This document shows positions 1-8,283 of a stretch of 64,000 nucleotides of DNA, one piece after another. Where the stretch lies: assembly GCA_965225625.1 (NCBI GenBank), contig CBDDBH010000034.1, positions 372,001 to 436,000 of the forward strand, read 5' to 3'. This stretch comes from CBDDBH01 sp965225625. GTDB taxonomy: Bacteria; Pseudomonadota; Gammaproteobacteria; JADZEE01. Position 1 is the stretch's first letter. The number at the start of each line of letters is the position of its first letter. The notes under the pieces are model-generated. The model saw nothing but the letters and a program-made list of their open reading frames with translations. It searched no databases and was not told the DNA's origin. The translations under genes and the position numbers were made by a program.

Positions 1-1900
1 GCATGTCGAACAAGCAGATGTCGAACGTTCGTGAATTTAGCATTTCCAATGCCTGCGGCCCGGTCGAAACGATTGTCACCTGATGGCCAGCGCGCTCGAC
101 TGTCATTCTTATTACTGCTTGATTTGTTTCATTGTCCTCAGCGAGTAGAACATTTAGGGGACGGCCGTCCGTTTTGATTTCTTTCGGCGGACCTTGACGA
201 GTAGTGGAAAATGCATGTGCTATATGAAGGGCGTTTGCAAGCAGTTGGCGATTTGGCCAGCTACGAAGCGCACTAATCGCATGTCGAGTTAGACTTGAGT
301 TCATCCCAATTGTGACCAAAGGCAAGCTACTCGCACCGATTATCCCGATTACAGCGTTTGCACGTGCTTCGTGTTCGTCATTTGAAGTATTTGCAACGAG
401 AATGACTGAATCTCTTGAGTCCGAATCGTCCAGAATATGAGGTAATTCCTGGTAGCAGGGTTCTGGCTTACATACAATGCCCAATTGTGAGCATTCGTTC
501 TGGAACGCGTCTGAAGACAATCCGAATCCAATAGGCACAACTGTTATTTCCTTAAGCGGTATCGAACGATCTTCGGCGGGTAGGCGCTTTAGTGGGATCT
601 GCAATTCGAATTTGGTTCCTACATGTTGTTCCGAGGTTACTGTTAGGCCGCCACTCAGTAGCTCAGTGAGTTGCACAGCGATTGATAGTCCGAGACCGGT
701 GCCCCCATATCGGCGAGATACCCCGCCATCTGCCTGAGCAAAAGGGTCGAACACGCGTTGTATTTTGTCCGGCGGTATCCCGATACCGGTATCTTCAATT
801 TCAAATGCCAGCGTCTGTGTCGTAAACGTGGATTCTCGAACCTGAACCCGAAGTGCGACATGTCCGATTTCTGTAAATTTAACGGCATTTGCGCACAGAT
901 TGACGAGAATTTGGCGAACGTGTTCTGCAGACCCGACAATCTGTAGATCGATTTCTGGGTCAATGAAAACGGTGAATTCGAGGGGCTTCGAATGTACTTG
1001 CGGATGAATTACATCGTATACCTCCCGAATCAAGCTCGTGACAAAAAACGGCTCTTCAATGCGGTGCATTTCACCTGCAGCTAGCTTGGTAACATCGAGA
1101 ATGCGATTTACCAACGTAAGCTGAGTTGCAGCAGAAGATTGGATCATCGCCAACAGTCGATGTTGGTTTGTGTCTAAACCTTCTAGAGCAAGTAGATCAG
1201 CAACAGCAATTACCCCATTTAGGGGCGTTCGCAATTCGTGATTTACGGTCGCAATAAATTCAGTTTTCGCTCTGTTGGCTTCCTCCAGTGCATTTAGTGT
1301 TTCTCGTTGCTTTGTTAGCAGTCCACCTACATAAGCCGGAACGACCAATAGTCCAAGGGTAAGGCCTATGGGTGTTGCCATGTTATTTGGGAAGTCCCAC
1401 GCGTTTGAGGCGAACGCGACAGCGCAGAATGAGACTGCTGACAGTGCGGCGGATCCATACAGATACGGATTGCCAAATCGAATTCCGTTACCTAGCGTGA
1501 CCCATAAAAAAACTGGAAACAAAGGAGCACCTACTAACTCTCCCAAGTACATTCCGTAGCTTAGGCCGACTATATCGCTAAATACACACACAATGCGGTG
1601 TGGTGTGCGCGACGGTTCAAGGCGAGGGGACCGATGAAGCGTGAAGGCCCAAAGTAATAAGAAAAGACTCCAACCAACATAGGCTATTGCAAACTGGAAG
1701 TAATCTTTGCTAAACGGATTCTCTGATAGCGTTAACCACGTGTAGCTGCCTGTATAAGTAACTACGCAGGAGATGACTGCAAGTCGGACGATTGCTTGAT
1801 TTCGCTCATCTGGGGTCAGAAAGACCCTGGACTTAGATTTAGCAGGGCGAGCGCCGGTCTGTGGCGTACGCGCATCAACTACGACGTATTGGTTTTCCAT
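1..1900 (-). CDS. Hybrid sensor histidine kinase, RpfC-like (3' end outside window)
   Basis: Inner-membrane two-component sensor that would autophosphorylate on His and pass the phosphate to its own receiver domain. I translated the minus strand from the ATG at 1900 (MENQYVVVDART); the frame stays open to base 1, about 633 residues. Roughly residues 35-205 are a membrane input domain containing WVTLGNGIRFG, which resembles the sensor region of the quorum-signal kinase RpfC. A dimerisation segment with the H-box NHELRTPLNGV follows (plus strand about 1215-1250). The ATPase domain shows NLCANAVKF, DTGIGI and GGTGLGLSI. A receiver domain (LLAEDN) starts near base 150, and its likely phosphoacceptor Asp is codon 7-5, at the window edge. 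The rest of the receiver and any Hpt domain are not visible. No rpfF- or rpfG-like gene lies in the window, so the signal is unknown. Confidence 0.9.
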   Translation of the reverse strand, partial: MENQYVVVDARTPQTGARPAKSKSRVFLTPDERNQAIVRLAVISCVVTYTGSYTWLTLSENPFSKDYFQFAIAYVGWSLFLLLWAFTLHRSPRLEPSRTPHRIVCVFSDIVGLSYGMYLGELVGAPLFPVFLWVTLGNGIRFGNPYLYGSAALSAVSFCAVAFASNAWDFPNNMATPIGLTLGLLVVPAYVGGLLTKQRETLNALEEANRAKTEFIATVNHELRTPLNGVIAVADLLALEGLDTNQHRLLAMIQSSAATQLTLVNRILDVTKLAAGEMHRIEEPFFVTSLIREVYDVIHPQVHSKPLEFTVFIDPEIDLQIVGSAEHVRQILVNLCANAVKFTEIGHVALRVQVRESTFTTQTLAFEIEDTGIGIPPDKIQRVFDPFAQADGGVSRRYGGTGLGLSIAVQLTELLSGGLTVTSEQHVGTKFELQIPLKRLPAEDRSIPLKEITVVPIGFGLSSDAFQNECSQLGIVCKPEPCYQELPHILDDSDSRDSVILVANTSNDEHEARANAVIGIIGASSLPLVTIGMNSSLTRHAISALRSWPNRQLLANALHIAHAFSTTRQGPPKEIKTDGRPLNVLLAEDNETNQAVIRMTVERAGHQVTIVSTGPQALEMLNSRTFDICLFDM

Positions 1901-1960
1901 ATGTGTCTCGATTTAACCAGACCATAAGGCATTCCCTATTAAGATCTGCAGCGATAGGTG

Positions 1961-2006
1961 TCTATACCAGTTTGGACGCCTACCCTAAATCTTTGGACGT
2001 TACCCT
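1961..2006 (-). promoter_or_regulatory. Putative promoter with two direct repeats upstream of the hybrid kinase
   Basis: On the plus strand TTTGGACGCCTACCCT (1971-1986) and TTTGGACGTTACCCT (1992-2006) are near-identical copies whose starts are 21 bp apart, about two helical turns. Read on the minus strand, the proximal copy is followed after about four bases by TATAGA (1966-1961), a plausible -10 hexamer. This would put the transcript start about 55 bases before the kinase ATG at 1900. Spacing and placement suggest paired sites for an activator, perhaps a response regulator. The binding protein is unknown. Confidence 0.4.
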
Positions 2007-2339
2007 TGACTAGGTACCCAGCAGGTCAGAGAGCAAAATGATAGCACAAAGGAATATTCAGTGATTTCATTCCGTTATCTCCACTAATTGGTCCCAATTC
2101 CTTGGAGAATTGAACCTGATGGATCACACGAGATAATGGAGCATTGTTAAGTTAAAAACAGGCATGCCGTGAAGCCATATTTCTCACCGTGTTTATCCAA
2201 CTTGCTGTTGAGTGGATTAAGTAATTCACGAAAGCAACACCTTTCTCGAGTGTTAAAACATCCTAAAGTCACTTCGTGAAGAATTTGTGGCCGCTCCCGT
2301 TCGCGCAAAAGAACATGCGTTTAAAACGCGCCGTCTCAC
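2007..2339. other. Non-coding stretch between kinase promoter and ABM gene
   Basis: About 330 bases, more AT-rich than the flanking genes. I see no convincing ORF, tRNA or strong hairpin-plus-T-run terminator. It lies downstream of the six-gene minus-strand operon, whose transcripts end here, and upstream of the kinase promoter. Confidence 0.5.
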
Positions 2340-2651
2340 CTAAACCTCCTGCAGCACCTTAATCCTCACACCCTCCACCAGATCCTTAACTTGTTCCCTA
2401 TAACTCAGCATGTGTGGCGCTTTGGTATGGGCCTCTAATGCCGCAACGCTTTGCCATTTCTCTATGATGGTCACAACGTTGTCATCTACATCCTGTGGCG
2501 GGTATTTCATTCCCGCATCGATATCAGCAGTCGGATAGTAGTCGATACATCCATCCTCAGCGTGAACGTTTGGAACGTTAGCTTTGAAAAGCTCGATAAG
2601 TTCCTCCCGTTTGCCCGGTCGTACCCGAATCGATGCTAGTACATTTATCAT
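2340..2651 (-). CDS. Antibiotic biosynthesis monooxygenase (ABM) domain protein
   Basis: A 103-residue single-domain protein of the dimeric ferredoxin-like ABM fold. The start MINVLASIRVRPGKREEL is the usual first strand and helix, and the central EDGCIDYYP and IIEKWQS segments match the family core. Members include cofactor-free quinol monooxygenases, haem-degrading enzymes and small catabolic accessory proteins, so a reaction cannot be assigned. It is the last gene of the minus-strand operon that starts with the PQQ dehydrogenase, 33 bases after the LLM oxidoreductase gene. That context suggests a role in oxidising or detoxifying a pathway intermediate. Confidence 0.8.
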   Translation of the reverse strand: MINVLASIRVRPGKREELIELFKANVPNVHAEDGCIDYYPTADIDAGMKYPPQDVDDNVVTIIEKWQSVAALEAHTKAPHMLSYREQVKDLVEGVRIKVLQEV

Positions 2652-2684
2652 TTTTCACACTCCGAATTGTTGTTGTGCATTCTC

Positions 2685-3536
2685 TCAAGCAACGTAACGT
2701 GCCCGGACCTCGGCATAATTATCGAGATATTTCATCGCTTCACGGGTGGTGCATGATGGCATCCAGAACACCACACCTGCGGCGCCCGCTTCAATGAAAG
2801 CGTCAATCGTTTTCGGATCGGGTGCGCAGCCAAACACGGTTGCGGGCAGTGGGCCGCGGCCGTGCTCGTCGGCCAGTTCTTGGAGTTGCACCAGACGAGC
2901 ACGCAGTCGCTCTGGCCCACAAAAATAGGGCGGTAGCCAACCATCACCGTAACGTACGACGCGATCCAGTGTTCGCTCGCCATCGCCGGCGACCAGGATT
3001 GGCGGGTGCGGTTGTTGTATGGGCTTTGGCCATTGCCATGCGCGATCAAAATTCACGAAGCGTCCGTGGTAGCTTGCTTCTTCCTGCGTCCACAGAGCTT
3101 TCATAGCCTCAATCCGCTCGCGCAGCAGGATCCAGCGTGTTTCAAACTCGGTCCCGTGATCTGCCATTTCTTCGCGGTTCCATCCGCCGCCAACACCAAA
3201 GGTAAACCTTCCGTCAGATAGCAGGTCCAGCGTCGCTACCTCTTTTGCCAGCACGATCGGGTCACGTTCCACGACCAGACAGATCCCCGTACCCAGTCGC
3301 AGTCGTTTTGTTACCGCGGCAGCGGCGCCCAGTGATACAAAAGGATCCAGAACATGGCTGTATTCGCGCGGTAAATCGCCGCCGTCGGGATAGGGGCTTG
3401 TGCGGGCCGCCGGAGTGTGTGTGTGCTCGGGAGCCATGAAAATATCGAAATCACGCGCTTCGATCGCAACGGCTAACTCGGCCGGACCGATCGTATAGTC
3501 AGTGCAGAAACTGGCTACGCCAAATTCTATGGTCAT
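2685..3536 (-). CDS. LLM-class flavin-dependent oxidoreductase
   Basis: 283 residues of the bacterial luciferase-like TIM-barrel family, cytoplasmic, using FMN or F420. It begins IEFGVASFCTDYTIGP, has the LRLGTGI strand near residue 80, the DLLSDGRFTFGVGGGWN segment typical of the family near residue 105, and a PILVAGDGERTL strand near 180. Subfamily features that would separate FMN-dependent monooxygenases from F420 enzymes are not clear by eye, and I saw no F420 genes in the window. It sits 19 bases after the MBL-fold gene and before the ABM gene, in the putative catabolic operon. Confidence 0.85.
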   Translation of the reverse strand: MTIEFGVASFCTDYTIGPAELAVAIEARDFDIFMAPEHTHTPAARTSPYPDGGDLPREYSHVLDPFVSLGAAAAVTKRLRLGTGICLVVERDPIVLAKEVATLDLLSDGRFTFGVGGGWNREEMADHGTEFETRWILLRERIEAMKALWTQEEASYHGRFVNFDRAWQWPKPIQQPHPPILVAGDGERTLDRVVRYGDGWLPPYFCGPERLRARLVQLQELADEHGRGPLPATVFGCAPDPKTIDAFIEAGAAGVVFWMPSCTTREAMKYLDNYAEVRARYVA

Positions 3537-3555
3537 TTATTATCCTCGCGTGGGT

Positions 3556-4819
3556 TCAATTATTTGGCGGCAGCATGCGCTTGGGTACGGTCTTTCTTAT
3601 GGCGTCTCTGCTGGCGGCGTCGAGTTGTTCGAGAATCATGTTGTCTATTTCGGGCAGGGGCAGCGCGCCGTCCAGCAGCCACTGCGACGCGCTGATATAC
3701 AAACTCCGATCGGCAGGTTGATCGCCACGCCCTGCTGCAAACGTCGAATCAACTCCAATCAGTTTGCGTGTTCGCAGGGTGCTCTTGGTCAAGTTCCACA
3801 CAAGCATGTCTTCGGCAATCGTTACGGGACCGTTGTAGGTTTGACGTACCGCCGCCAGGTGTCCGGGCAACGTACGGACATTGTTAATGAAGTGATAGCA
3901 CACGGCCATACGCGGTTCGAGCATGCTGAAGAGCTTGCCAGCTGCCTGCGGGGATGAATGCACGCGCGTGCCGACGATCCACGCTGCGGTGGGCGTGTAA
4001 AGGCGGTCATTGATGAGCGCGGGGACTGACGTAAAGCAATCGTAGATCAAAATGTCGGCGGCCTTGGCGTTCTCGATAAACCACCTGTTGGGCGAGGTGT
4101 CGCCGGAGAAAACAAACTTCAGATCAGCCCATTGCAGGCTGAAACTTACTGGTCCGTCCAATGCGTGGATGGCCGGCCAAGCCCGAACAACGACTCCATT
4201 TTCGGCATATACGGTTTGCGTTTTGCTGTAGTCGAATTCATTTACGATTGTTTCCATGCCGGTTACCGGGATCCGTCCCTGGCGGCTGCGTTTGTCCCAG
4301 GCATAGGCTTGCGTGACGTGCTCGATGGCTGCTTTGGTACCGAGTTCGGGCGTGCGTCCACTCGGACCCCAAATTTGCAGCGGTTTCGTTCGGCCCATTA
4401 AATTTCCCGCCACGTACAAAGCGCCCAGATCGCCAAAATGATCGGAGTGCAAGTGACTTAGGAATATCTTGTCGAAGTGGCTCCAACTGATGTCGAGTGC
4501 CGCAAGGTTTGCCGCACAACCGGTTCCAATATCGAACAGAAACACGTCACCGTTGCCGAGTTCGACCAGCCAGCAGCTCGACGCCTGTCGATGTTGTATG
4601 TTGGGTGTGCCCCGTCCCAAGTGCCGTCACGCGCATCTCATCCGCCGCCAGTTGCTCAGTGCCTGCGTAGTAGTAATGTTCTGCGGATTGACGCATTGCG
4701 CCACTAGTTGTTGGCGACTTTGCGGCATGCACTTCGCGGTTCAGGTCCGGGTTGATGAATGCGGCACCGATGACCGCGCCGACGAGCAAAAATGCTATAT
4801 GGCTGCGTTTGATCTGCAT
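3556..4819 (-). pseudogene. MBL-fold metallo-hydrolase, frameshifted near its N-terminus
   Basis: Two overlapping frames make one protein. From ATG 4819 the first frame encodes a membrane anchor or signal (MQIKRSHIAFLLVGAVIG) and runs to EMRVTALGTG; the rest, from TPNIQHRQASSCWLVE on, is in the next frame and continues to 3556. Joined, this gives the standard family opening ALGTGTPN...SS.LVE, followed by the zinc motif SHLHSDHFGD and later conserved His and Asp positions, about 420 residues. The break is at a run of four C on the plus strand (4610-4613), where one base fewer restores the frame. It may be a true lesion or a base-call error. The downstream frame begins with TTG at 4620 but would lack the first beta strand. 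Substrate unknown; the operon context suggests a lactone or ester. Confidence 0.85.
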
Positions 4820-4821
4820 GG

Positions 4822-5707
4822 TTACGGTTCCTCGTTTGGCGTTGGCAGACCCATGATCTGGAACATGGGCTGTAACAGCGGACTGTCGATGTTCGCCAAT
4901 TCCTCGCCGATGCCGAAATGATTACTACTAGCAACGTCCAATTCGTGACACACATCCCCGCGCCTGCGCAGGGCCATCGCCAAATCGGCCGATTGACGCC
5001 GAAACTCGGCCAGCTCGTTTTCGCCGTAACCGATGACAACCGGGGGCAGCGTTGCGGGTAGTTGTTGCAGCGGGCTGCTGCGTAGCGCAGCAGCATGGTC
5101 CAGATGCAAGTAGTCGTTACGGGCGCTGAGGCGAACCGGCTCTAAATCGTAAATGCCGCTTACCAGCAGTGCGCCGTTAATGACGTCGCTTGGTAGATCC
5201 CATGTGGTCCAGTCGGTTACCAACATCATTGCGGCGACATGTGCGCCCGAGGAATGTCCGGCTATATGAAAGCGCTCGGGATCAATGCTGAGGCTGGAGG
5301 CCTCGCCATGCAGCCACGTGATTGCGCTACGACATTGACGGATCAATTCGTCTAAGTGGGCGGCAGGCCGCGAGAGAAAAATTGACAGACACAAAATTAG
5401 CGCCGGCGGGCACAAATCCCTGCGCCTGATAACTCGCATGGTCTTTATGCAACCGCGCCCAGGCTCCCCCATGGAAAAAGACGACCGTTGGGGCTTGCGG
5501 ATCTGCGGCTGGGAATAAATCCAGAACCTCGTCGGCGCCGCTGCCGTAGCAAAGATCGATTCGGCATTCGAGCTCCTCACGGGCACGCAGGCTCTCGATC
5601 CGATCGTGCTCCATGTAGTCGGCCACATTAGGCACCAACGTGCGCTGATCGTATTGAGCGTCAAGTGCCGCCTGGTCGTAGTCGCGCCATATTTTTGTCG
5701 AAGACAT
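4822..5707 (-). pseudogene. Alpha/beta hydrolase (arylformamidase-like), frameshifted
   Basis: The N-terminal part from ATG 5707 (MSSTKIWRDYDQAALDAQYD) contains the oxyanion-hole motif FFHGGAWARL near residue 80 and ends in SVNFSLA. The C-terminal part, in the next frame, continues PAAHLDELIRQC, then the nucleophile motif GHSSGAHVA, and ends PTPNEEP. Removing one base near 5367-5370 (minus GCGGCCT to GCGCCT) joins them as NFSLAPAAHLDEL, the expected family sequence, about 295 residues. The family includes kynurenine formamidases and carboxylesterases; a Ser-Asp-His triad is plausible (Ser in GHSSG, His in SSNHFG). It lies two bases before the equally frameshifted MBL gene. If the insertion is real, no active enzyme is made unless frameshifting occurs. 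Confidence 0.85.
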
Positions 5708-5785
5708 ATTTGCATTCACCGCTTTGGAGTGAATTTTGGGTAGCCGTCGCTGCGACCGCAAGTCCTTAATTATCTGATGGCAAAA

Positions 5786-6388
5786 TTATTGCGCGCTAGT
5801 GTCTACTTGTTGCCTGGCCTGGTCGGCTGCGCTCAGCTTTTTGGCAAACTCCTCGCGCCATTCGTCGATCGGTTTAAAACTCGGATGATCCTTATAACGC
5901 GCTTCGGTATCGGCGAGAATCGCCTCGTTCGACAAGCTCAAATCAAGCGGTTCGATATGCGGTTGCGGAGAGTACCAAGGGGAGTCAGTAAAGACTTCGA
6001 CACGATTGCCTTCGGGATCGGCGAAGTACACGGAAAATGTCACGACATGATTAATCGGATTAACGTTATCCACGTCGGGGTGGCGACTGACGGCGGTGTG
6101 AACGCTGCGAACATCGTCGAGCGACTCTACCCGCAGCGAGATCTGATTAATCAAAGCCTCGCCAAGCGCGGCGGTGCGACCTTCGCACAATACAATTTGG
6201 TGGTGCTCCAGCGGGTTGCGCGTCAAAAAGACAATGTTCTGCGTCTCGCGCACTATGCCGCGATCGCTGACTATGAACCCGAGGACGTCTGTGTAGAATG
6301 CCTCCATCTTCGGAAGGTCGAAAACAAATATGCCGAAATGACTGAATTGAACCGCCGGTGCTGTGTTCATGATTGCCGCGCCATCCAT
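5786..6388 (-). CDS. VOC family (glyoxalase/extradiol dioxygenase-like) protein
   Basis: 200 residues. A VOC beta-alpha-beta-beta-beta module opens with VQFSHFGIFVFDLPKMEAFY and is followed by VLGFIVSDRG. The second module includes INPINHVVTFSVYFADPEGNR-type sequence, close to the usual metal-binding Glu region (RVEVFTDSPW). The His and Glu positions suggest a metal site, but which VOC reaction (extradiol cleavage, isomerisation, glyoxalase) cannot be told. The start at 6388 lies two bases after the PQQ dehydrogenase stop; an internal ATG at 6370 is an alternative. Operon position suggests it acts on the product of the dehydrogenase or a later ring or aldehyde intermediate. Confidence 0.8.
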   Translation of the reverse strand: MDGAAIMNTAPAVQFSHFGIFVFDLPKMEAFYTDVLGFIVSDRGIVRETQNIVFLTRNPLEHHQIVLCEGRTAALGEALINQISLRVESLDDVRSVHTAVSRHPDVDNVNPINHVVTFSVYFADPEGNRVEVFTDSPWYSPQPHIEPLDLSLSNEAILADTEARYKDHPSFKPIDEWREEFAKKLSAADQARQQVDTSAQ

Positions 6389-6390
6389 GT

Positions 6391-8112
6391 TTATGAATCG
6401 GGGAGGGTGAATGCCAATATCTCGTTGCCGCGAGGGTAATCAAAGTGTGCATTACCGCCTGCGGCCACGACGATGTACTGCTTTCCTTTAACATTGTACG
6501 AGGCCGGCGGAGCGTTTACCCCTGCCTTCGCTTCGTATTGCCACAACAGCTCGCCGTTGGTGGAATTGTATGCTTTGAACAAACCGTTGCCTTCCCCTGT
6601 GAACACCAGGCCGCCCGCGGTCGCGAGTATGCCTCCGATCATCGGTTGCTGGGTTTTCACTTTCCAGCGGATGCCGCCGGAATTGTAATCAACGGCTACG
6701 ACATAGCCCCACTGTGGCACACTGGTATCAAGGCTGAAATTCCCGCCAAGCCAGCGCTTACCGCCGGGATATGGACTTGGCTCCGAGTAAAATTTAAGTG
6801 CCTGCTCGATAACCAGCGCATAAGCGAGATTCTGATAGGGATCGATGGCTACCGGTGACCAGTTGATGCCGCCATTGGAGCTGGGGTTCATGCGAACTCC
6901 CTTTTTAGTGGGCAATGTCCAGCGCCCTTCCTGGGAAGCTACTGGTTCGGAATAGCGGATCAAACTGCAGTCGTCGGCACGATGGGCAAATAGATAGCCC
7001 AGCTTGCCAGCGTGTAAGACGCCCGCTACCCACTGTCCATCCGCGTCTCGAATCGGGGCGAGAATGGGTGGACTGACGGCATCCAAGTCCCAGACGTCGT
7101 GCGGGATGTACTGGAAATGGCATCGGTATTTGCCGGTTTCCAGATCGATGGAGACGAGTGAGTCGGTGTAAAGGTTGTCCCCCGGTCGCTCCTCGCCGTA
7201 GAGATCAGGTGAGGGATTACCGACCACGAAGTACACGCGTCCCGTATTGCGATCGATGGCCATGTTCTGCCAAACAGACCCACCCAGGTGTTTGTAAAAA
7301 CCACCCTTGCGCTTGCGCAACATCCGTTTTTCAGAATCGATATTTCGGTGCAAGTCGCGTCCGGTTACGTCCGTAGTTGCCCACACACCTTCCTGTCCTT
7401 TTTTGGGGATCGTAAAAAAGGTCCAGATCAGCTTGCCAGTCTGCGCATCGAAGGCTTTAACGAACCCACGTATACCAAACTCGGCGCCGGCAGTGCCGAC
7501 GAGAATTTTGCCGTCAACGGCAGTTGGAGACATCGTCTGGCTGTATCCGAGCTCAGGATCTGCGATCTGAATATTCCAGATGACGGTGCCGGTTTTCGCG
7601 TCCAGTGCCAGCAACCGCGAGTCCAGCGTTCCCATATAGACCTTATCTTGATACGCAAACACACCGCGGTTGTTGGGACCGCAGCAAAACGTCGAAACCA
7701 TGCCCATAGCATGAGCGTAATGCCAAAGTTCCTCCCCGGTTTCAGCGTTGAGCGCATGTACGTGATTAAACGCGGTGGTGACGTACATTACCCCGTCTAC
7801 TACGATCGGCGTGGTCTCATGAGATTCTTTGATCGCGGTTTCGAAGATCCAGGCAGGCTTCAACCGTTGCACGTTCGTGCGGTTGATCTGCTGTGCTGGA
7901 TAAAACCGGGTTTGCGCATAGTTTCCGTTGGTGTGTAGGAAATTGGTGGTGTCCGTGCGTGCGAAATCGAGCATTTCCTGCGTGACTCTACCCAGATCGA
8001 CGAAATTAGTGCCGACATACACGAACTCGCGTTGTTCCTCGGCGCTGTAGGCAGACGCGCACAGCAGCAACAACAAGCAGACCCAAAGACAATGCCGATT
8101 TCCCACGTACAT
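6391..8112 (-). CDS. PQQ-dependent alcohol dehydrogenase (quinoprotein)
   Basis: 573-residue periplasmic quinoprotein with signal peptide ([16 protein letters not shown], residues 9-24) and an eight-bladed propeller with repeated W-docking motifs ([27 protein letters not shown]). The vicinal disulphide Cys143-Cys144 (FCCGPNN) and the ligand positions Glu211 (GAEFGIRG), Asn299 (GNPSPD) and Asp342 (PHDVWDLD) match methanol/ethanol dehydrogenases. Asp344, two residues after the catalytic Asp, is the signature of lanthanide-dependent XoxF and PedH enzymes; calcium enzymes usually have Ala or Ser there. There is no cytochrome c domain, so a separate electron acceptor is needed. It is the first gene of the operon and is divergent from the receiver-cyclase gene, with 171 bases between. 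Substrate unknown. Confidence 0.9.
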   Translation of the reverse strand: MYVGNRHCLWVCLLLLLCASAYSAEEQREFVYVGTNFVDLGRVTQEMLDFARTDTTNFLHTNGNYAQTRFYPAQQINRTNVQRLKPAWIFETAIKESHETTPIVVDGVMYVTTAFNHVHALNAETGEELWHYAHAMGMVSTFCCGPNNRGVFAYQDKVYMGTLDSRLLALDAKTGTVIWNIQIADPELGYSQTMSPTAVDGKILVGTAGAEFGIRGFVKAFDAQTGKLIWTFFTIPKKGQEGVWATTDVTGRDLHRNIDSEKRMLRKRKGGFYKHLGGSVWQNMAIDRNTGRVYFVVGNPSPDLYGEERPGDNLYTDSLVSIDLETGKYRCHFQYIPHDVWDLDAVSPPILAPIRDADGQWVAGVLHAGKLGYLFAHRADDCSLIRYSEPVASQEGRWTLPTKKGVRMNPSSNGGINWSPVAIDPYQNLAYALVIEQALKFYSEPSPYPGGKRWLGGNFSLDTSVPQWGYVVAVDYNSGGIRWKVKTQQPMIGGILATAGGLVFTGEGNGLFKAYNSTNGELLWQYEAKAGVNAPPASYNVKGKQYIVVAAGGNAHFDYPRGNEILAFTLPDS

Positions 8113-8283
8113 CCCCTTAATCCTTTATTATGAGGCGCGATCATACCGGGAACGGACCTGCGGCCGCTATTGAGAACTTAACGACAATTCGGTTGCTGAG
8201 CGCTGCAAACATCGGTTGCAATCCCGTCAGGCGTGTACTGGTTTGTAAAATACGGCATAGATGCCACGCCTTGAGGTGTAATT

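Noticed and set aside
4600..5400. Programmed frameshifting in the MBL and hydrolase genes
   Set aside because: No slippery heptamer with a following hairpin or stop was seen at either site, and neither family is known to use frameshifting. Mutation or base-call error is simpler.
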